Below, piece by piece: positions 1-8,423 of a stretch of DNA of 64,000 bases. The notes under the pieces were generated by a model. It was not told the origin of the DNA. It was given only the letters and a program-made list of their open reading frames with translations, and did no database searches. How positions within the stretch are numbered: position 1 is the first letter of the stretch; every line of letters starts with the position of its first letter. Position numbers and translations under genes: made by a program. This stretch comes from Aestuariibius insulae (GTDB taxonomy: Bacteria; Pseudomonadota; Alphaproteobacteria; Rhodobacterales; Rhodobacteraceae). The DNA is taken from contig NZ_JBFONW020000001.1 in assembly GCF_040783535.2 (NCBI RefSeq), positions 558,001 to 622,000 of the forward strand, read 5' to 3'.

Positions 1-873
1 TTGCCCAACGGCCGGTTTGTCCTGATGAACATCAATACCAAGATGGCGGAGATGCTCTCCATCCCCGATACCAGACAGCATCAAAAGTTGTGGTGATCCG
101 ATTGCCCCGGAAGAGAGGATGACCTCCCCACGCGACCGAATCGTTTTCTCCTCGCCGCCTCGGCTCCGATAAATCGCTCCGACGGCGCGCCCGTCTTCGA
201 TTAGAATACGCTGTGTATGTGCGTGTGTGATGATTGTCAGATTTGAACGCGCCCTGACTGGGTTGAGAAAGGCGACCGCGCTCGAACACCGGCGACCCTT
301 GCGGGTTGTCAGCTGGAAGTACCCGACCCCCTCCTGCTGCACTCCGTTGTAGTCGAGGTTCAAAGGATAGCCCGCAGCCTGCGCCGCCGCGACCCAGGCA
401 TCGCAGATCGGCCGCTGGATTCGCATATTTGACACCGACAACGCCCCGCTATCGCCGTGATATTCGTCTGCGCCGCGCTCCTGACATTCAGATCGTTTGA
501 AGAGCGGCAGCACATCGCTCCACCCCCATCCCGGATTTCCCATCTGCTGCCAGCGGTCATAATCCTGCGGCTGCCCGCGAACATAAAGCAGACCATTCAG
601 CGACGACGATCCGCCTAGAACCTTCCCGCGGGGCCAATCAAGCCGTCGCCCGTTCAGCCCCGGGTCCGGCTCCGTCTTGTAGCACCAATCGACTGATGGA
701 TTGTGCATCGTCTTAAAGTAACCGACCGGAATATGGATCCATGGGTTCCAGTCGCGCCCTCCCGCTTCGAGCAGGACCACGCGATTTCTCGGATCGGCAG
801 ACAGACGATTCGCCAGGACGCAGCCAGCGGATCCGGCGCCCACGATCACGAAATCTGCCACCTCATCAGTCAC
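1..873 (-). CDS. GMC-family FAD-dependent oxidoreductase (choline/alcohol dehydrogenase-like), 3' part cut by window edge
   Basis: Only the first 291 codons are present; the reading frame runs off the left edge of the window. The N terminus has the FAD-binding dinucleotide motif GAGSAG at about residues 12-17, the GMC signature region GKVLGGSSSLNG at 83-94, and the second signature GAIGSPQLLMLSGIG near residue 260. These place it in the glucose-methanol-choline oxidoreductase family, which oxidises alcohols with FAD. The start chosen is GTG at 873, which puts the Rossmann motif at the usual distance from the N terminus; no strong ribosome-binding site precedes it. It diverges from a TRAP transporter operon, so the alcohol substrate may be what the transporter imports. 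The exact substrate cannot be told from the sequence. Confidence 0.9.
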   Translation of the reverse strand, partial: MTDEVADFVIVGAGSAGCVLANRLSADPRNRVVLLEAGGRDWNPWIHIPVGYFKTMHNPSVDWCYKTEPDPGLNGRRLDWPRGKVLGGSSSLNGLLYVRGQPQDYDRWQQMGNPGWGWSDVLPLFKRSECQERGADEYHGDSGALSVSNMRIQRPICDAWVAAAQAAGYPLNLDYNGVQQEGVGYFQLTTRKGRRCSSAVAFLNPVRARSNLTIITHAHTQRILIEDGRAVGAIYRSRGGEEKTIRSRGEVILSSGAIGSPQLLMLSGIGDGEHLRHLGIDVHQDKPAVGQ

Positions 874-945
874 TTGCGGATGCCCCTGCTTGGATCCAAG
901 GCAATTTAAGAAAATCCTTGCCAAAAAAATCCATAGATGCCCACT

Positions 946-966
946 ATTGAGACCTCAAGTCTCAAT
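946..966. promoter_or_regulatory. 21-bp inverted repeat, candidate operator between the GMC oxidoreductase and TRAP operon
   Basis: Perfect 8-bp arms ATTGAGAC (946-953) and GTCTCAAT (959-966) flank a 5-nt spacer CTCAA. The repeat ends 21 nt before the dctP start codon and lies in the divergent gap 874-987. The TRAP operon ends with an IclR-type regulator gene, and such regulators commonly bind palindromes near their target promoters, so this is the likeliest operator. The link to the regulator is inference. Confidence 0.5.
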
Positions 967-987
967 GACTTCAGTGGGGAGGATGCA

Positions 988-2223
988 ATGAAAGTCTCGA
1001 AAGCCTTGAATGCCATTTCGCGCAGGGATCTTTTCAAGCTGAGCGGTCAATTCGGCCTCTCATCGGTGATGATCGGAGCGGGGACGCTTACGGGGGCCAT
1101 CACGCTTCCGTCCCTCGTGGCCGCCGCCGAGTCGACCTACAACAAGCGGTTCGCCAATGAACCGAAACACACGCTTAAGCTTGGCGCCGCCGGCTTCAAC
1201 CAACGTAATCTGCTGATCGAGCGCGCGGGCGTCCTGGAATTCGCCCGTGATCTGGAGGAGCGGACCGAAGGCGAGATCCGGATCGAGTTCATCGGGGACA
1301 ACCAAATCTGCGGACAGCTCAATTGCGTAGAGAAGGCCCAGCTCGGCGTCGTGGACATGTATGCCGCCTCGACCCAGAATTCCGCGGGCGGTGCCCCGTA
1401 TCTGAATGTGCTGGACTACGCCTATATGTTCCCCAGCCGCGCAGCGCAGTACTATTTCCTCTATAGCCCCGCCTCCCAGAGGGTCTTGCGCGACCCGTTT
1501 GAAAAGCGTCATGGGCTCAAATTCCTCTTCAGCCATTGCGAGCTGCGCGGCATCCATATGGGGCAGTCCTTCGCGGACAAGCCGACCGTTACCTCGCTTG
1601 AGGAGATCTTCGGCACGAAGAACCGCGTGACAGGCACCCAGCTTGGTCGCATCGCGATGCAGCTTCTGAACCTCAATCCTGTGCCGGTCGCCTGGGAAGA
1701 GACACTCGACGGCCTCAAGCAGGGCCTGATCGATGGCGCTGAGACGTGGGCCTCCGCCGTAGCCTACGCCAATATGGCTCCGGTCGTCAGCCAGTCCGTC
1801 GATCTGAGATTCTTCTGCGGAACCGAGCACACGGCGATGTCCGCGAAAGTCTTCGACGGGATGGAGCCGCATCTGCAGGATGCCATCATGGAATCCGCCT
1901 ATCTCACGCAAGTCCACGTGCAGGCTGCGAACGAGGCGGCGCTCGTCAACACGGTCGGCTATACCGATCCGCAGCTCCCCGGCACGATCTTTGCCGAGAA
2001 CGGCGTGCGCCCCGCTTTCCTCGCCGACGACCAGATCAAGATGGCCGAGGAGATGTGCTCGCCCGAATTCAATCCCGAGCCATGGGCGCAGTGGCGCGAG
2101 CGGCTCAACGGATGGTCTGGCGGTCTCGATACCTATCAAGAGATCTACGACGTTGCGCGCGAGATACCGGTCGATACCAAGGCTGAGAATGTCGAGCCGC
2201 GCCGCTGGTGGCGGTCCGCCTGA
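988..2223 (+). CDS. dctP: TRAP transporter solute-binding protein (DctP family), Tat-exported
   Basis: Periplasmic substrate receptor of a tripartite ATP-independent periplasmic transporter, 411 residues. The ATG at 988 follows GGGGAGG at a good distance and is preferred to an in-frame ATG at 937 without such a site. The N terminus carries a twin-arginine motif (SRRDLFK, residues 11-17), a hydrophobic stretch to about residue 45 and AAA before the mature part, so export by the Tat system is likely. The mature part resembles DctP-type receptors, including the conserved region that ligates organic acids. dctQ and dctM follow on the same strand. The ligand is unknown; carboxylates or related small organic acids are usual for this family. 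Confidence 0.9.
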   Translation: MKVSKALNAISRRDLFKLSGQFGLSSVMIGAGTLTGAITLPSLVAAAESTYNKRFANEPKHTLKLGAAGFNQRNLLIERAGVLEFARDLEERTEGEIRIEFIGDNQICGQLNCVEKAQLGVVDMYAASTQNSAGGAPYLNVLDYAYMFPSRAAQYYFLYSPASQRVLRDPFEKRHGLKFLFSHCELRGIHMGQSFADKPTVTSLEEIFGTKNRVTGTQLGRIAMQLLNLNPVPVAWEETLDGLKQGLIDGAETWASAVAYANMAPVVSQSVDLRFFCGTEHTAMSAKVFDGMEPHLQDAIMESAYLTQVHVQAANEAALVNTVGYTDPQLPGTIFAENGVRPAFLADDQIKMAEEMCSPEFNPEPWAQWRERLNGWSGGLDTYQEIYDVAREIPVDTKAENVEPRRWWRSA

Positions 2224-2278
2224 TTGCACGTGAACCTCACGGCTCAGTAGATCCTATATCCTTGGGAAGGGAACTGGC

Positions 2279-2947
2279 ATGACCGGTTGGTTCGACGGCA
2301 TAGCTGAGATCCTGAGTGCCCTGTTCTCTGGCGACTCGTGGATGCTGAGCGAGGCGCTGCGCCAACCGGCAGTCTGGCCATTTGGTCTGATCGTCATGCT
2401 GGCAGGTGCGACCCTCATACTGCTGATCTACCGGTTCATCCCGTGGGTTGAACGCAATCTGGAGGCGACCATCATGGTCGTCTCCTACCTCGCTATAGGC
2501 GGGATTATCTTCGTCGAGGTCTTCCGCCGCTTTGTCCTGCAAGAACAGGCGCCTTGGTCGACCACCATTCCGCCGTTCCTCTTCCTCATCATGACGTGGT
2601 TCGGCTGCAGCTATAACGTCAAGCTGCGCACCCATCTGGCCTTCGCCGAGTTCCGGACAATGATGCCCCGCGCAGGCCAACTCGCTTGTCTGCTTCTGGA
2701 TGCCGCGCTCTGGATAGGGTTCTGCTGGATCGTCGTCATCACGGCCACGCGCGTCACGGTCAATTCCGCAATGAACTTCCAGATCATGCTCGGCACCGAC
2801 AATCTCATGCAATGGTGGTTCCTGATTTCTGTGCCGCTGGCCTTTATTCTGCTGGTCGCCCGTGTTCTCGAAAACCTCATAATCGATCTGGCGAATTACA
2901 GATCAGGCGATGTCTTGATCCGTCCCGCCGTGATCGGCGGCGACTAA
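2279..2947 (+). CDS. dctQ: TRAP transporter small permease (DctQ family)
   Basis: Small integral membrane subunit of the TRAP transporter, 222 residues, with at least four clear hydrophobic segments (about residues 36-55, 62-80, 90-110 and the 130-195 region). The start ATG follows GGGAAGGGAA. It lies 55 nt after dctP and ends 1 nt before dctM begins, the standard P-Q-M order. DctQ proteins bind the large permease and stabilise it. The protein is slightly longer than many DctQ subunits because of an N-terminal extension that includes an extra hydrophobic helix. Confidence 0.88.
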   Translation: MTGWFDGIAEILSALFSGDSWMLSEALRQPAVWPFGLIVMLAGATLILLIYRFIPWVERNLEATIMVVSYLAIGGIIFVEVFRRFVLQEQAPWSTTIPPFLFLIMTWFGCSYNVKLRTHLAFAEFRTMMPRAGQLACLLLDAALWIGFCWIVVITATRVTVNSAMNFQIMLGTDNLMQWWFLISVPLAFILLVARVLENLIIDLANYRSGDVLIRPAVIGGD

Positions 2948-2948
2948 A

Positions 2949-4307
2949 ATGGCCGACAACACCATCATCACTCTTCTTTCGGTCGGCGTCACGATCCTCT
3001 TTATGCTGGGCGTGCCCGTCTTTCTGGTCATCGGCTACTGGGTCATCGGGATGTCCTTCCTTCTGGGCCTGCCGCTCGACAATATCGGAGCTGCACTCGC
3101 CGACGTCTTCACCGATGGCTTCGCGCTTCTCGCGATGCCACTCTTCATCCTGACTGGAGATCTCATCAACCGCTCCGGGATCGCCCGGCGTTTGTCTGAC
3201 TTCGCCTATGCCTGCCTCGGCTGGATCCGGGGCGGTCTGGGCATGGCCTCGCTCGGCGCCTGCGGGCTCTTCGCCGCCATCTCGGGATCGAACTCCGCAA
3301 CGACCGCAACCATCGGATCCATGCTCCACCCCGAGATGGTCAAAGGCGGCTATGACGAACGCTTCTCCGCCGCCACCGCAGCGGCAGGCGGAACCGTCGG
3401 TATTATCATTCCGCCTTCCATCATCTTCATCGTCTATGGCTTTCTGTTGAACCTGCCGATCTCGGATCTCTTCGTGGCGGGGATCATCCCCGGCGCAATG
3501 ATGGTGGCCGGCATGATGCTCGCATGCTTCATCATCTGCTGGCGCAACGGCTGGGGCTATCTCATCCCGCTCAGCCTTTCGCGTGTCTTCAAAACCGCGA
3601 TCGGCGCATGGCTCGGCTTTTTCACAATCGGCCTTGTGCTATGGGGGATCTATACCGGGAAATTCTCGCCAACGGAGGCCGCCGGAGTAACTGTCGGCTT
3701 CTGTGTCATCGTCGGCTTCATCTCCCTGCCACTGCACAGGATGATTGGAGGTCGGGCGGATGCCGATCCTTCCGAAAAATCCATCGGCCAGATGCTGGTC
3801 GTCGAAGGCTTCAGCCCTCTCGAGCTTCCGAGCATCACCATGCGCTCGGCGCAGATCACAGGCATCCTCGCTCCGCTCATCGCCGTTTCAGTCGTCATGC
3901 AGCAGCTTCTCTCGGTCCTTGGCGCGCAAGAGGCTATCAGCAATTTCGTCACCTCGATGGGCGGCTATCACGCGATCCTCTTCACCTCGATGGCCATCGT
4001 TTTCGTGTCCGGGATGGTTCTCGAAAGCCTGCCGGTTACGATCATCCTTGCGCCCATCCTCGCCCCCATTGCCCATTCCATCGGGGTAGAACCGGTGCAG
4101 TTCGCCGTCATCTTCCTCGTCGGCGCGTCGATTGGCTTCATCACGCCACCTTATGGCCTGAACCTCTACGTCGCCTCAGGGGTCACCGGCGTGCCCTATT
4201 TCCGATTGTTGCGCTATACGGTGCCGTATCTCATCGCGCTGATCTCCGTTTGGTTTGTCGTCGCCCTGGTCCCGGAACTGTCGACGGCTCTCCTGCCGCA
4301 ACGGTAG
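2949..4307 (+). CDS. dctM: TRAP transporter large permease (DctM family)
   Basis: Ion-coupled transport channel of the TRAP system, 452 residues, hydrophobic over its whole length. Typical DctM features include the serine-rich re-entrant motif AAISGSNSATTATIGSM near residue 115 and the PPSIIFIVYG stretch near 155, with the matching second repeat around TPPYGLNLYVASG near residue 395. It begins directly after dctQ and is followed after 9 nt by the IclR regulator, so all four genes probably form one transcript. A polar loop near residues 260-285 is a little longer than in many family members. Confidence 0.92.
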   Translation: MADNTIITLLSVGVTILFMLGVPVFLVIGYWVIGMSFLLGLPLDNIGAALADVFTDGFALLAMPLFILTGDLINRSGIARRLSDFAYACLGWIRGGLGMASLGACGLFAAISGSNSATTATIGSMLHPEMVKGGYDERFSAATAAAGGTVGIIIPPSIIFIVYGFLLNLPISDLFVAGIIPGAMMVAGMMLACFIICWRNGWGYLIPLSLSRVFKTAIGAWLGFFTIGLVLWGIYTGKFSPTEAAGVTVGFCVIVGFISLPLHRMIGGRADADPSEKSIGQMLVVEGFSPLELPSITMRSAQITGILAPLIAVSVVMQQLLSVLGAQEAISNFVTSMGGYHAILFTSMAIVFVSGMVLESLPVTIILAPILAPIAHSIGVEPVQFAVIFLVGASIGFITPPYGLNLYVASGVTGVPYFRLLRYTVPYLIALISVWFVVALVPELSTALLPQR

Positions 4308-4316
4308 GAGCAAAGC

Positions 4317-5105
4317 ATGGCTGACGGCAAAGGCGAGACCATCCCGACCAACCTCAGGCTCCTAATCGTGATCGAAGAGACTGCGCGCGCCGGGGTGCCC
4401 GTCACACCTACGACGGTCAACGCCAAACTGGGATTGCCCAAACCGACGATCCACCGGCTCTTCTCGACGCTGGAAGAGGAGGGATTTTTGCAGCGCGACC
4501 TCGATGGCCGAACCTATTCGCCCGGCCCGAGGTTGCGCCGGATGGCAGGCAGCGTCCTGTCATCGCTTCGCATTCGAACGGCGCGTCAGGCCCTTTTGAA
4601 AAAGCTCAGCCGCGAGATCGGAGAGACCTGTAACATCGCGCTGCCCGACCGCGATGCCATGATCTACCTTGAGCGGGTGGAAACCGAATGGCCCCTTCGG
4701 ATCCAGCTTCCGGCGGGCACGCGTGTTCCGTTTTACTGCACGGCAAGCGGCAAGATGTATCTCAGCTCGCTGACCCAGAACCACCTGCAGCGATACCTCG
4801 ACGCCACAGAGCTGACGCGGCGAACCGAGAATACGATCTGTGATCCGCACGAGCTCCTCAAAGAGATCAAGCAGATCCGCACACAGCACTATTCGCTCGA
4901 CCGCGAAGAATTCATGGAGAATATGATCGCCCTCGCAGTTCCCATCTACGACCACAATGAAAGGTTGATGGCGACCCTGTCGTTTCACGCTCCTACTCCG
5001 CGGTTCGATACGCAAAAGGCCATTCGATTTCTCGCCCCCCTACAACGGACGGCGACGGAGTTGTCCACTCTGGTCTCGGACCAAACGATAGCTGACTATA
5101 ATTAA
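4317..5105 (+). CDS. IclR-family transcriptional regulator
   Basis: 262 residues. The N-terminal winged helix-turn-helix spans about residues 12-75, with a recognition-helix stretch GLPKPTIHRLFSTLEEEGF, and the C-terminal effector-binding domain follows from about residue 85 to 255. IclR proteins control catabolic and uptake operons in answer to small organic ligands. The gene is the last of the TRAP operon, so it most likely controls dctPQM and the divergent oxidoreductase, and the palindrome at 946-966 is its best candidate site. No signal decides whether it activates or represses. Confidence 0.9.
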   Translation: MADGKGETIPTNLRLLIVIEETARAGVPVTPTTVNAKLGLPKPTIHRLFSTLEEEGFLQRDLDGRTYSPGPRLRRMAGSVLSSLRIRTARQALLKKLSREIGETCNIALPDRDAMIYLERVETEWPLRIQLPAGTRVPFYCTASGKMYLSSLTQNHLQRYLDATELTRRTENTICDPHELLKEIKQIRTQHYSLDREEFMENMIALAVPIYDHNERLMATLSFHAPTPRFDTQKAIRFLAPLQRTATELSTLVSDQTIADYN

Positions 5106-5120
5106 AGCGCTTTCTTTCTT

Positions 5121-5140
5121 GGCGAGCGGGTAAGCTCGCC
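5121..5140. terminator. Possible hairpin after the IclR gene
   Basis: GGCGAGC (5121-5127) and GCTCGCC (5134-5140) form a perfect 7-bp stem with a 6-nt loop, 15 nt after the stop codon of the regulator gene. There is no run of T after the stem, so this is at best a weak or factor-assisted terminator for the TRAP operon. Confidence 0.35.
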
Positions 5141-5247
5141 CCTCCATGCTCCCCCTAGAGTTCGACGAGAGAAAAGGAAGGCAATATTTGGCTTATCCTC
5201 AAATGTTCCTGTTGTGTTCCTATCTATCTTGAGTAGAAAATGGGCCT

Positions 5248-6018
5248 ATGCAAAGCTCGTTCTTCTTCCATAACTCTGACCGCATTCTCGCCGATATAGA
5301 TGAGCGGCTGGCAGAGAAATTCGGTCGTCCGCACCGGGCTCCGCTTCTCGATCCAATCAGTCAGCTGGTCTGGGGCATCCTCAGCGGCCGCACCTACACC
5401 CACGTCACCCAAGAAAGCCTTCAGGTCCTTCGGACCAGGTTCGGGACGTGGGAGGCTGTGCGCGATGCCCCGGTCCGCGAGATCGAGCACGCTATTTCAA
5501 GCGTGACCTTTGCCGACGTCAAAGCACCGCGTCTCAAATCCGCCCTCGAACAGATCACGGGTCTGTTCGGTCGCCTGACCTTGACGCCGCTCTTGGACAA
5601 AACCGATTCAGAAGCCCTCTACTGGCTTGAACAATTGCCTGGCGTCGGACGGAAGGCATCTGCCGCGACCCTGAATTTCAGCATGATGCGCCGACGAACG
5701 CTCGTCATCGACACGCATCATCTGAGGATCCTCAAACGGCTCCGCCTTGTGCGGCAGAACGCGGATCTCGCCGAAGCATATGACAGGATCATGCCCGCAC
5801 TGCCCAAGGCTTGGTCCGCTGAAGATCTGGATGCACACCATCAGATGATGAAGCTGCTCGGGCAAACGACGTGTCGCCACGGTCTGCCGCAATGTCGATC
5901 CTGTCCGTTAAAGGATCTATGCCCGACCGGAACCGCGAGCGGGCAAGGAAAAGATCGACCCGCAGTCACCCAGAGCCGTCAAGCCGACCCGTCGCGCCGC
6001 CGACAGGCACGCGGTTAG
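5248..6018 (+). CDS. Endonuclease III-like HhH-GPD DNA glycosylase with [4Fe-4S] cluster
   Basis: 256 residues. The helix-hairpin-helix LPGVGRKASAA holds the catalytic lysine (K136) and the following VIDTHH holds the catalytic aspartate (D155), the pair expected for a bifunctional base-excision glycosylase/lyase. Four cysteines C209, C216, C219 and C225 have the C-x6-C-x2-C-x5-C spacing of the EndoIII iron-sulfur loop. A basic tail of about 30 residues follows the cluster. It may be Nth itself or a second EndoIII paralogue; Rhodobacteraceae often carry more than one, and the divergent N-terminal 30 residues suggest a paralogue. It stands alone and its stop codon touches that of the convergent CBS gene. 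Confidence 0.85.
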   Translation: MQSSFFFHNSDRILADIDERLAEKFGRPHRAPLLDPISQLVWGILSGRTYTHVTQESLQVLRTRFGTWEAVRDAPVREIEHAISSVTFADVKAPRLKSALEQITGLFGRLTLTPLLDKTDSEALYWLEQLPGVGRKASAATLNFSMMRRRTLVIDTHHLRILKRLRLVRQNADLAEAYDRIMPALPKAWSAEDLDAHHQMMKLLGQTTCRHGLPQCRSCPLKDLCPTGTASGQGKDRPAVTQSRQADPSRRRQARG

Positions 6019-6561
6019 CTAGGTCGCCAGCGTGATGACGACCACCATGATGATCGAATAAAGCGCAATGCCCCCGCCAATCAGGAAATAGGGCCAGTTC
6101 CGCCCCACAGTGGCAGAGGCGATACTCTTCATCTGGTAGATCAAATCCGGCCATGTGTAGCTGACGAAATCGCCTTGCGTGAACACCGCCTTGATCCGTC
6201 CATCGGCATCGACGACAGGCAACCGGCGGAAGCGCTCATTCGACATGATCCGCAGCCAATCCACCATATCATCCGTCTCCCGCGCCAGACGCGGATCGGA
6301 CGTCATGATTTCCGACAGCTTCGTCGTCTTGGCATCCAGCCCCTTACCGACGATCTTGGTCATGATGTCCCGCTCGGTCACGACGCCCACGACCTTTTCA
6401 TCTTCGTCCACGATAATGACCGATCCGTAATTCCGATCGGACATGGCGCTCACCGCTTCTGCCACCGTTCCGTCCGGGCCGCGCGTGAGGGGGCGTTGCT
6501 TGGACTTGTATTCCGGGCGGTCCATGAGACGCGTCCCGGGGCGTTCTCCGGCTTCGGGCAT
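6019..6561 (-). CDS. CBS-domain pair protein with C-terminal membrane helix
   Basis: 180 residues with two CBS motifs (about residues 20-75 and 85-135), which usually bind adenosyl nucleotides and act as energy sensors, followed by a single hydrophobic helix at about 157-178. The start ATG is preceded by AAGGAG at the right distance. The tail helix should hold the CBS pair at the inner face of the cytoplasmic membrane. No catalytic or channel domain is attached, so it presumably regulates a partner. It is divergent from the ABC exporter genes and converges with the glycosylase gene with no spacer at all. Confidence 0.8.
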   Translation of the reverse strand: MPEAGERPGTRLMDRPEYKSKQRPLTRGPDGTVAEAVSAMSDRNYGSVIIVDEDEKVVGVVTERDIMTKIVGKGLDAKTTKLSEIMTSDPRLARETDDMVDWLRIMSNERFRRLPVVDADGRIKAVFTQGDFVSYTWPDLIYQMKSIASATVGRNWPYFLIGGGIALYSIIMVVVITLAT

Positions 6562-6583
6562 AGGCGAGCTCCTTCTTAGGCTT

Positions 6584-6602
6584 GTCTAGTGCTTACCTAG
6601 AC
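6584..6602. promoter_or_regulatory. Small inverted repeat in the CBS/ABC divergent region
   Basis: GTCTAG (6584-6589) and CTAGAC (6597-6602) form perfect 6-bp arms with a 7-nt spacer, 23 nt upstream of the CBS gene start and about 105 nt upstream of the ABC ATPase start. It could be an operator for either gene; 6-bp arms can also occur by chance. Confidence 0.25.
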
Positions 6603-6708
6603 CGCCACCTCGGCAGGGCAAAAGCAAAGCCCGCGCGTGACGCCTACCCGGGAGCGATTGCATGACGCGATCCAGCCGCTAGGGTGCACCGATAATGGAG
6701 GGCCGATA

Positions 6709-7635
6709 ATGGCTGCAATCGTTTCGGTAGAAAACCTGACGAAGACCTACGGGAGCGGGTTCGAGGCGCTCAAAAGTGTCTCGCTCGCGATCGAGGAGGG
6801 CGAGATCCTGGCCCTGCTTGGCCCGAACGGAGCGGGCAAGACCACACTGATCTCCACGATCTGCGGGATCATCACCCCGTCGAGCGGAACCGTGACGGTC
6901 GGCGGGCATGACATTCTCTCGGACTTCCGCGCCGCCCGCAGCCTGATCGGCCTTGTTCCGCAAGAGATTAATCTTGAACCCTTCGAGCGCGTGATCGACA
7001 CGGTGCGCTTCTCGCGCGGTCTCTTCGGCAAATCCCGGAATGACGCCTATCTCGATGAGATCCTCGGCAAGTTATCCCTGTCCGACAAGAAGACCTCCAA
7101 GATCATGGAGCTTTCGGGCGGCATGAAACGGCGCGTGATGATCGCCAAGGCCCTCAGCCACGAGCCCCGGATCCTCTTTCTCGATGAGCCGACAGCCGGC
7201 GTCGATGTCGAGCTTAGACGCGACATGTGGGATACCGTGGCCGAGCTGAAGGCAGACGGCGTCACGATCATCCTGACAACCCACTACATCGAAGAGGCCG
7301 AGGCCATCGCCGACCGGATCGGCGTCATCAACAAGGGTGACATTCTGCTGGTCCAGAACAAGGCCGAGCTCATGAGTCAGATGGGCCAGAAGCAGCTTCG
7401 CATCTCTCTCGCGCAGCCAACGACAGAAATCCCGCCGGAGCTCAGCGAATTCGATCTGACGCTCAGCGAAGACGGCGAATGTCTGGTCTACACCTACGAC
7501 ACGCGCGGCGAGAAAACCGGGATCACCAGCCTTATGGCGAACCTGCAGAAGACGGATCTGCAACTCGCCGATCTGCAGACCGAGCAGAGCTCGCTCGAGG
7601 ATATCTTCGTCGGTCTCGTGAAGGAGCCAGCATGA
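6709..7635 (+). CDS. ABC transporter ATP-binding protein (ABC-2 exporter type)
   Basis: 308 residues with Walker A GPNGAGKTT (38-46), signature LSGGM (135-139) and Walker B ILFLDE (155-160), followed by the family's usual C-terminal region of unknown detail. The ATG at 6709 follows GGAGGG and is preferred to an in-frame upstream ATG at 6637 with no ribosome-binding site. It overlaps the permease gene by an ATGA, so the two are translated together. This type drives export of lipids, polysaccharides or drugs; the substrate is not visible. Confidence 0.92.
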   Translation: MAAIVSVENLTKTYGSGFEALKSVSLAIEEGEILALLGPNGAGKTTLISTICGIITPSSGTVTVGGHDILSDFRAARSLIGLVPQEINLEPFERVIDTVRFSRGLFGKSRNDAYLDEILGKLSLSDKKTSKIMELSGGMKRRVMIAKALSHEPRILFLDEPTAGVDVELRRDMWDTVAELKADGVTIILTTHYIEEAEAIADRIGVINKGDILLVQNKAELMSQMGQKQLRISLAQPTTEIPPELSEFDLTLSEDGECLVYTYDTRGEKTGITSLMANLQKTDLQLADLQTEQSSLEDIFVGLVKEPA

Positions 7636-8393
7636 ACATCCATGCCATTCGCGCCATCTATAAATTCGAGATGGCCCGCTTTTTCCGGACGCTCACCCAG
7701 TCCTTCATCTCGCCCGTGATCTCCACGGCGCTCTATTTCGTCGTCTTCGGCGCTGCCATTGGCTCCCGGATCGATCAGGTCGAAGGGATCAGCTACGGCG
7801 CCTTCATCGTCCCCGGCCTGATCATGCTCTCAGTTATGACACAGGCCACATCGAACGCCTCTTTCGGGATCTATTTCCCGAAATTCATCGGCACCATCTA
7901 CGAGCTGCTCTCGGCGCCCGTAAACTTCATCGAAATTGTGATCGGCTATGTCGGCGCGGCGGCGACCAAGGCACTCTTCATCGGTCTGGTGATCCTCGGC
8001 ACCGCCTATTTCTTCGTGGACCTGACGATCGCCCATCCGGTCGCGATGCTTCTGTTCCTCGTCCTCACCTGTCTTAGCTTCGCCCTTCTGGGGTTCATCA
8101 TCGGCATATGGGCGGGCAATTTCGAACAGCTCCAGCTGATCCCGCTTCTGGTGATCACGCCGCTCGTCTTCCTGGGCGGTTCCTTCTACTCCATCTCGAT
8201 GCTTCCGCCCGTCTGGCAGACGATTACGCTGTTCAATCCGGTGGTCTATCTCATCTCGGGCTTCCGCTGGGCCTTCTTCGGCCAGGCCGATGTCGATATC
8301 TGGCTGTCGCTTCTCGCAATCGCCGGTTTCACCTGCCTGTGTCTCGGCGTCATCTGGTGGATCTTCAAGACGGGATGGAGGATCCGGCAATAG
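7632..8393 (+). CDS. ABC-2 type transporter permease
   Basis: 253 residues with six hydrophobic segments, the arrangement of ABC-2 permeases. The ATG at 7632 follows AAGGAG and overlaps the stop of the ATPase gene as ATGA; a longer open frame upstream overlaps that gene and has no start signal. The region LLVITPLVFLGGSFYS near residue 180 is a conserved patch of this family. It should form the membrane channel of a two-gene exporter, probably as a homodimer. Substrate unknown. Confidence 0.9.
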   Translation: MNIHAIRAIYKFEMARFFRTLTQSFISPVISTALYFVVFGAAIGSRIDQVEGISYGAFIVPGLIMLSVMTQATSNASFGIYFPKFIGTIYELLSAPVNFIEIVIGYVGAAATKALFIGLVILGTAYFFVDLTIAHPVAMLLFLVLTCLSFALLGFIIGIWAGNFEQLQLIPLLVITPLVFLGGSFYSISMLPPVWQTITLFNPVVYLISGFRWAFFGQADVDIWLSLLAIAGFTCLCLGVIWWIFKTGWRIRQ

Positions 8394-8423
8394 CGGCGGT
8401 TGTTCCCGGGGGAGGGGCGGCCT

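Noticed and set aside
1060..2229. 389-codon open frame antisense to the TRAP binding-protein gene
   Set aside because: It is a mirror of a well-supported gene, lacks a ribosome-binding site and shows no recognisable domain; long antisense frames are usual in GC-rich DNA.
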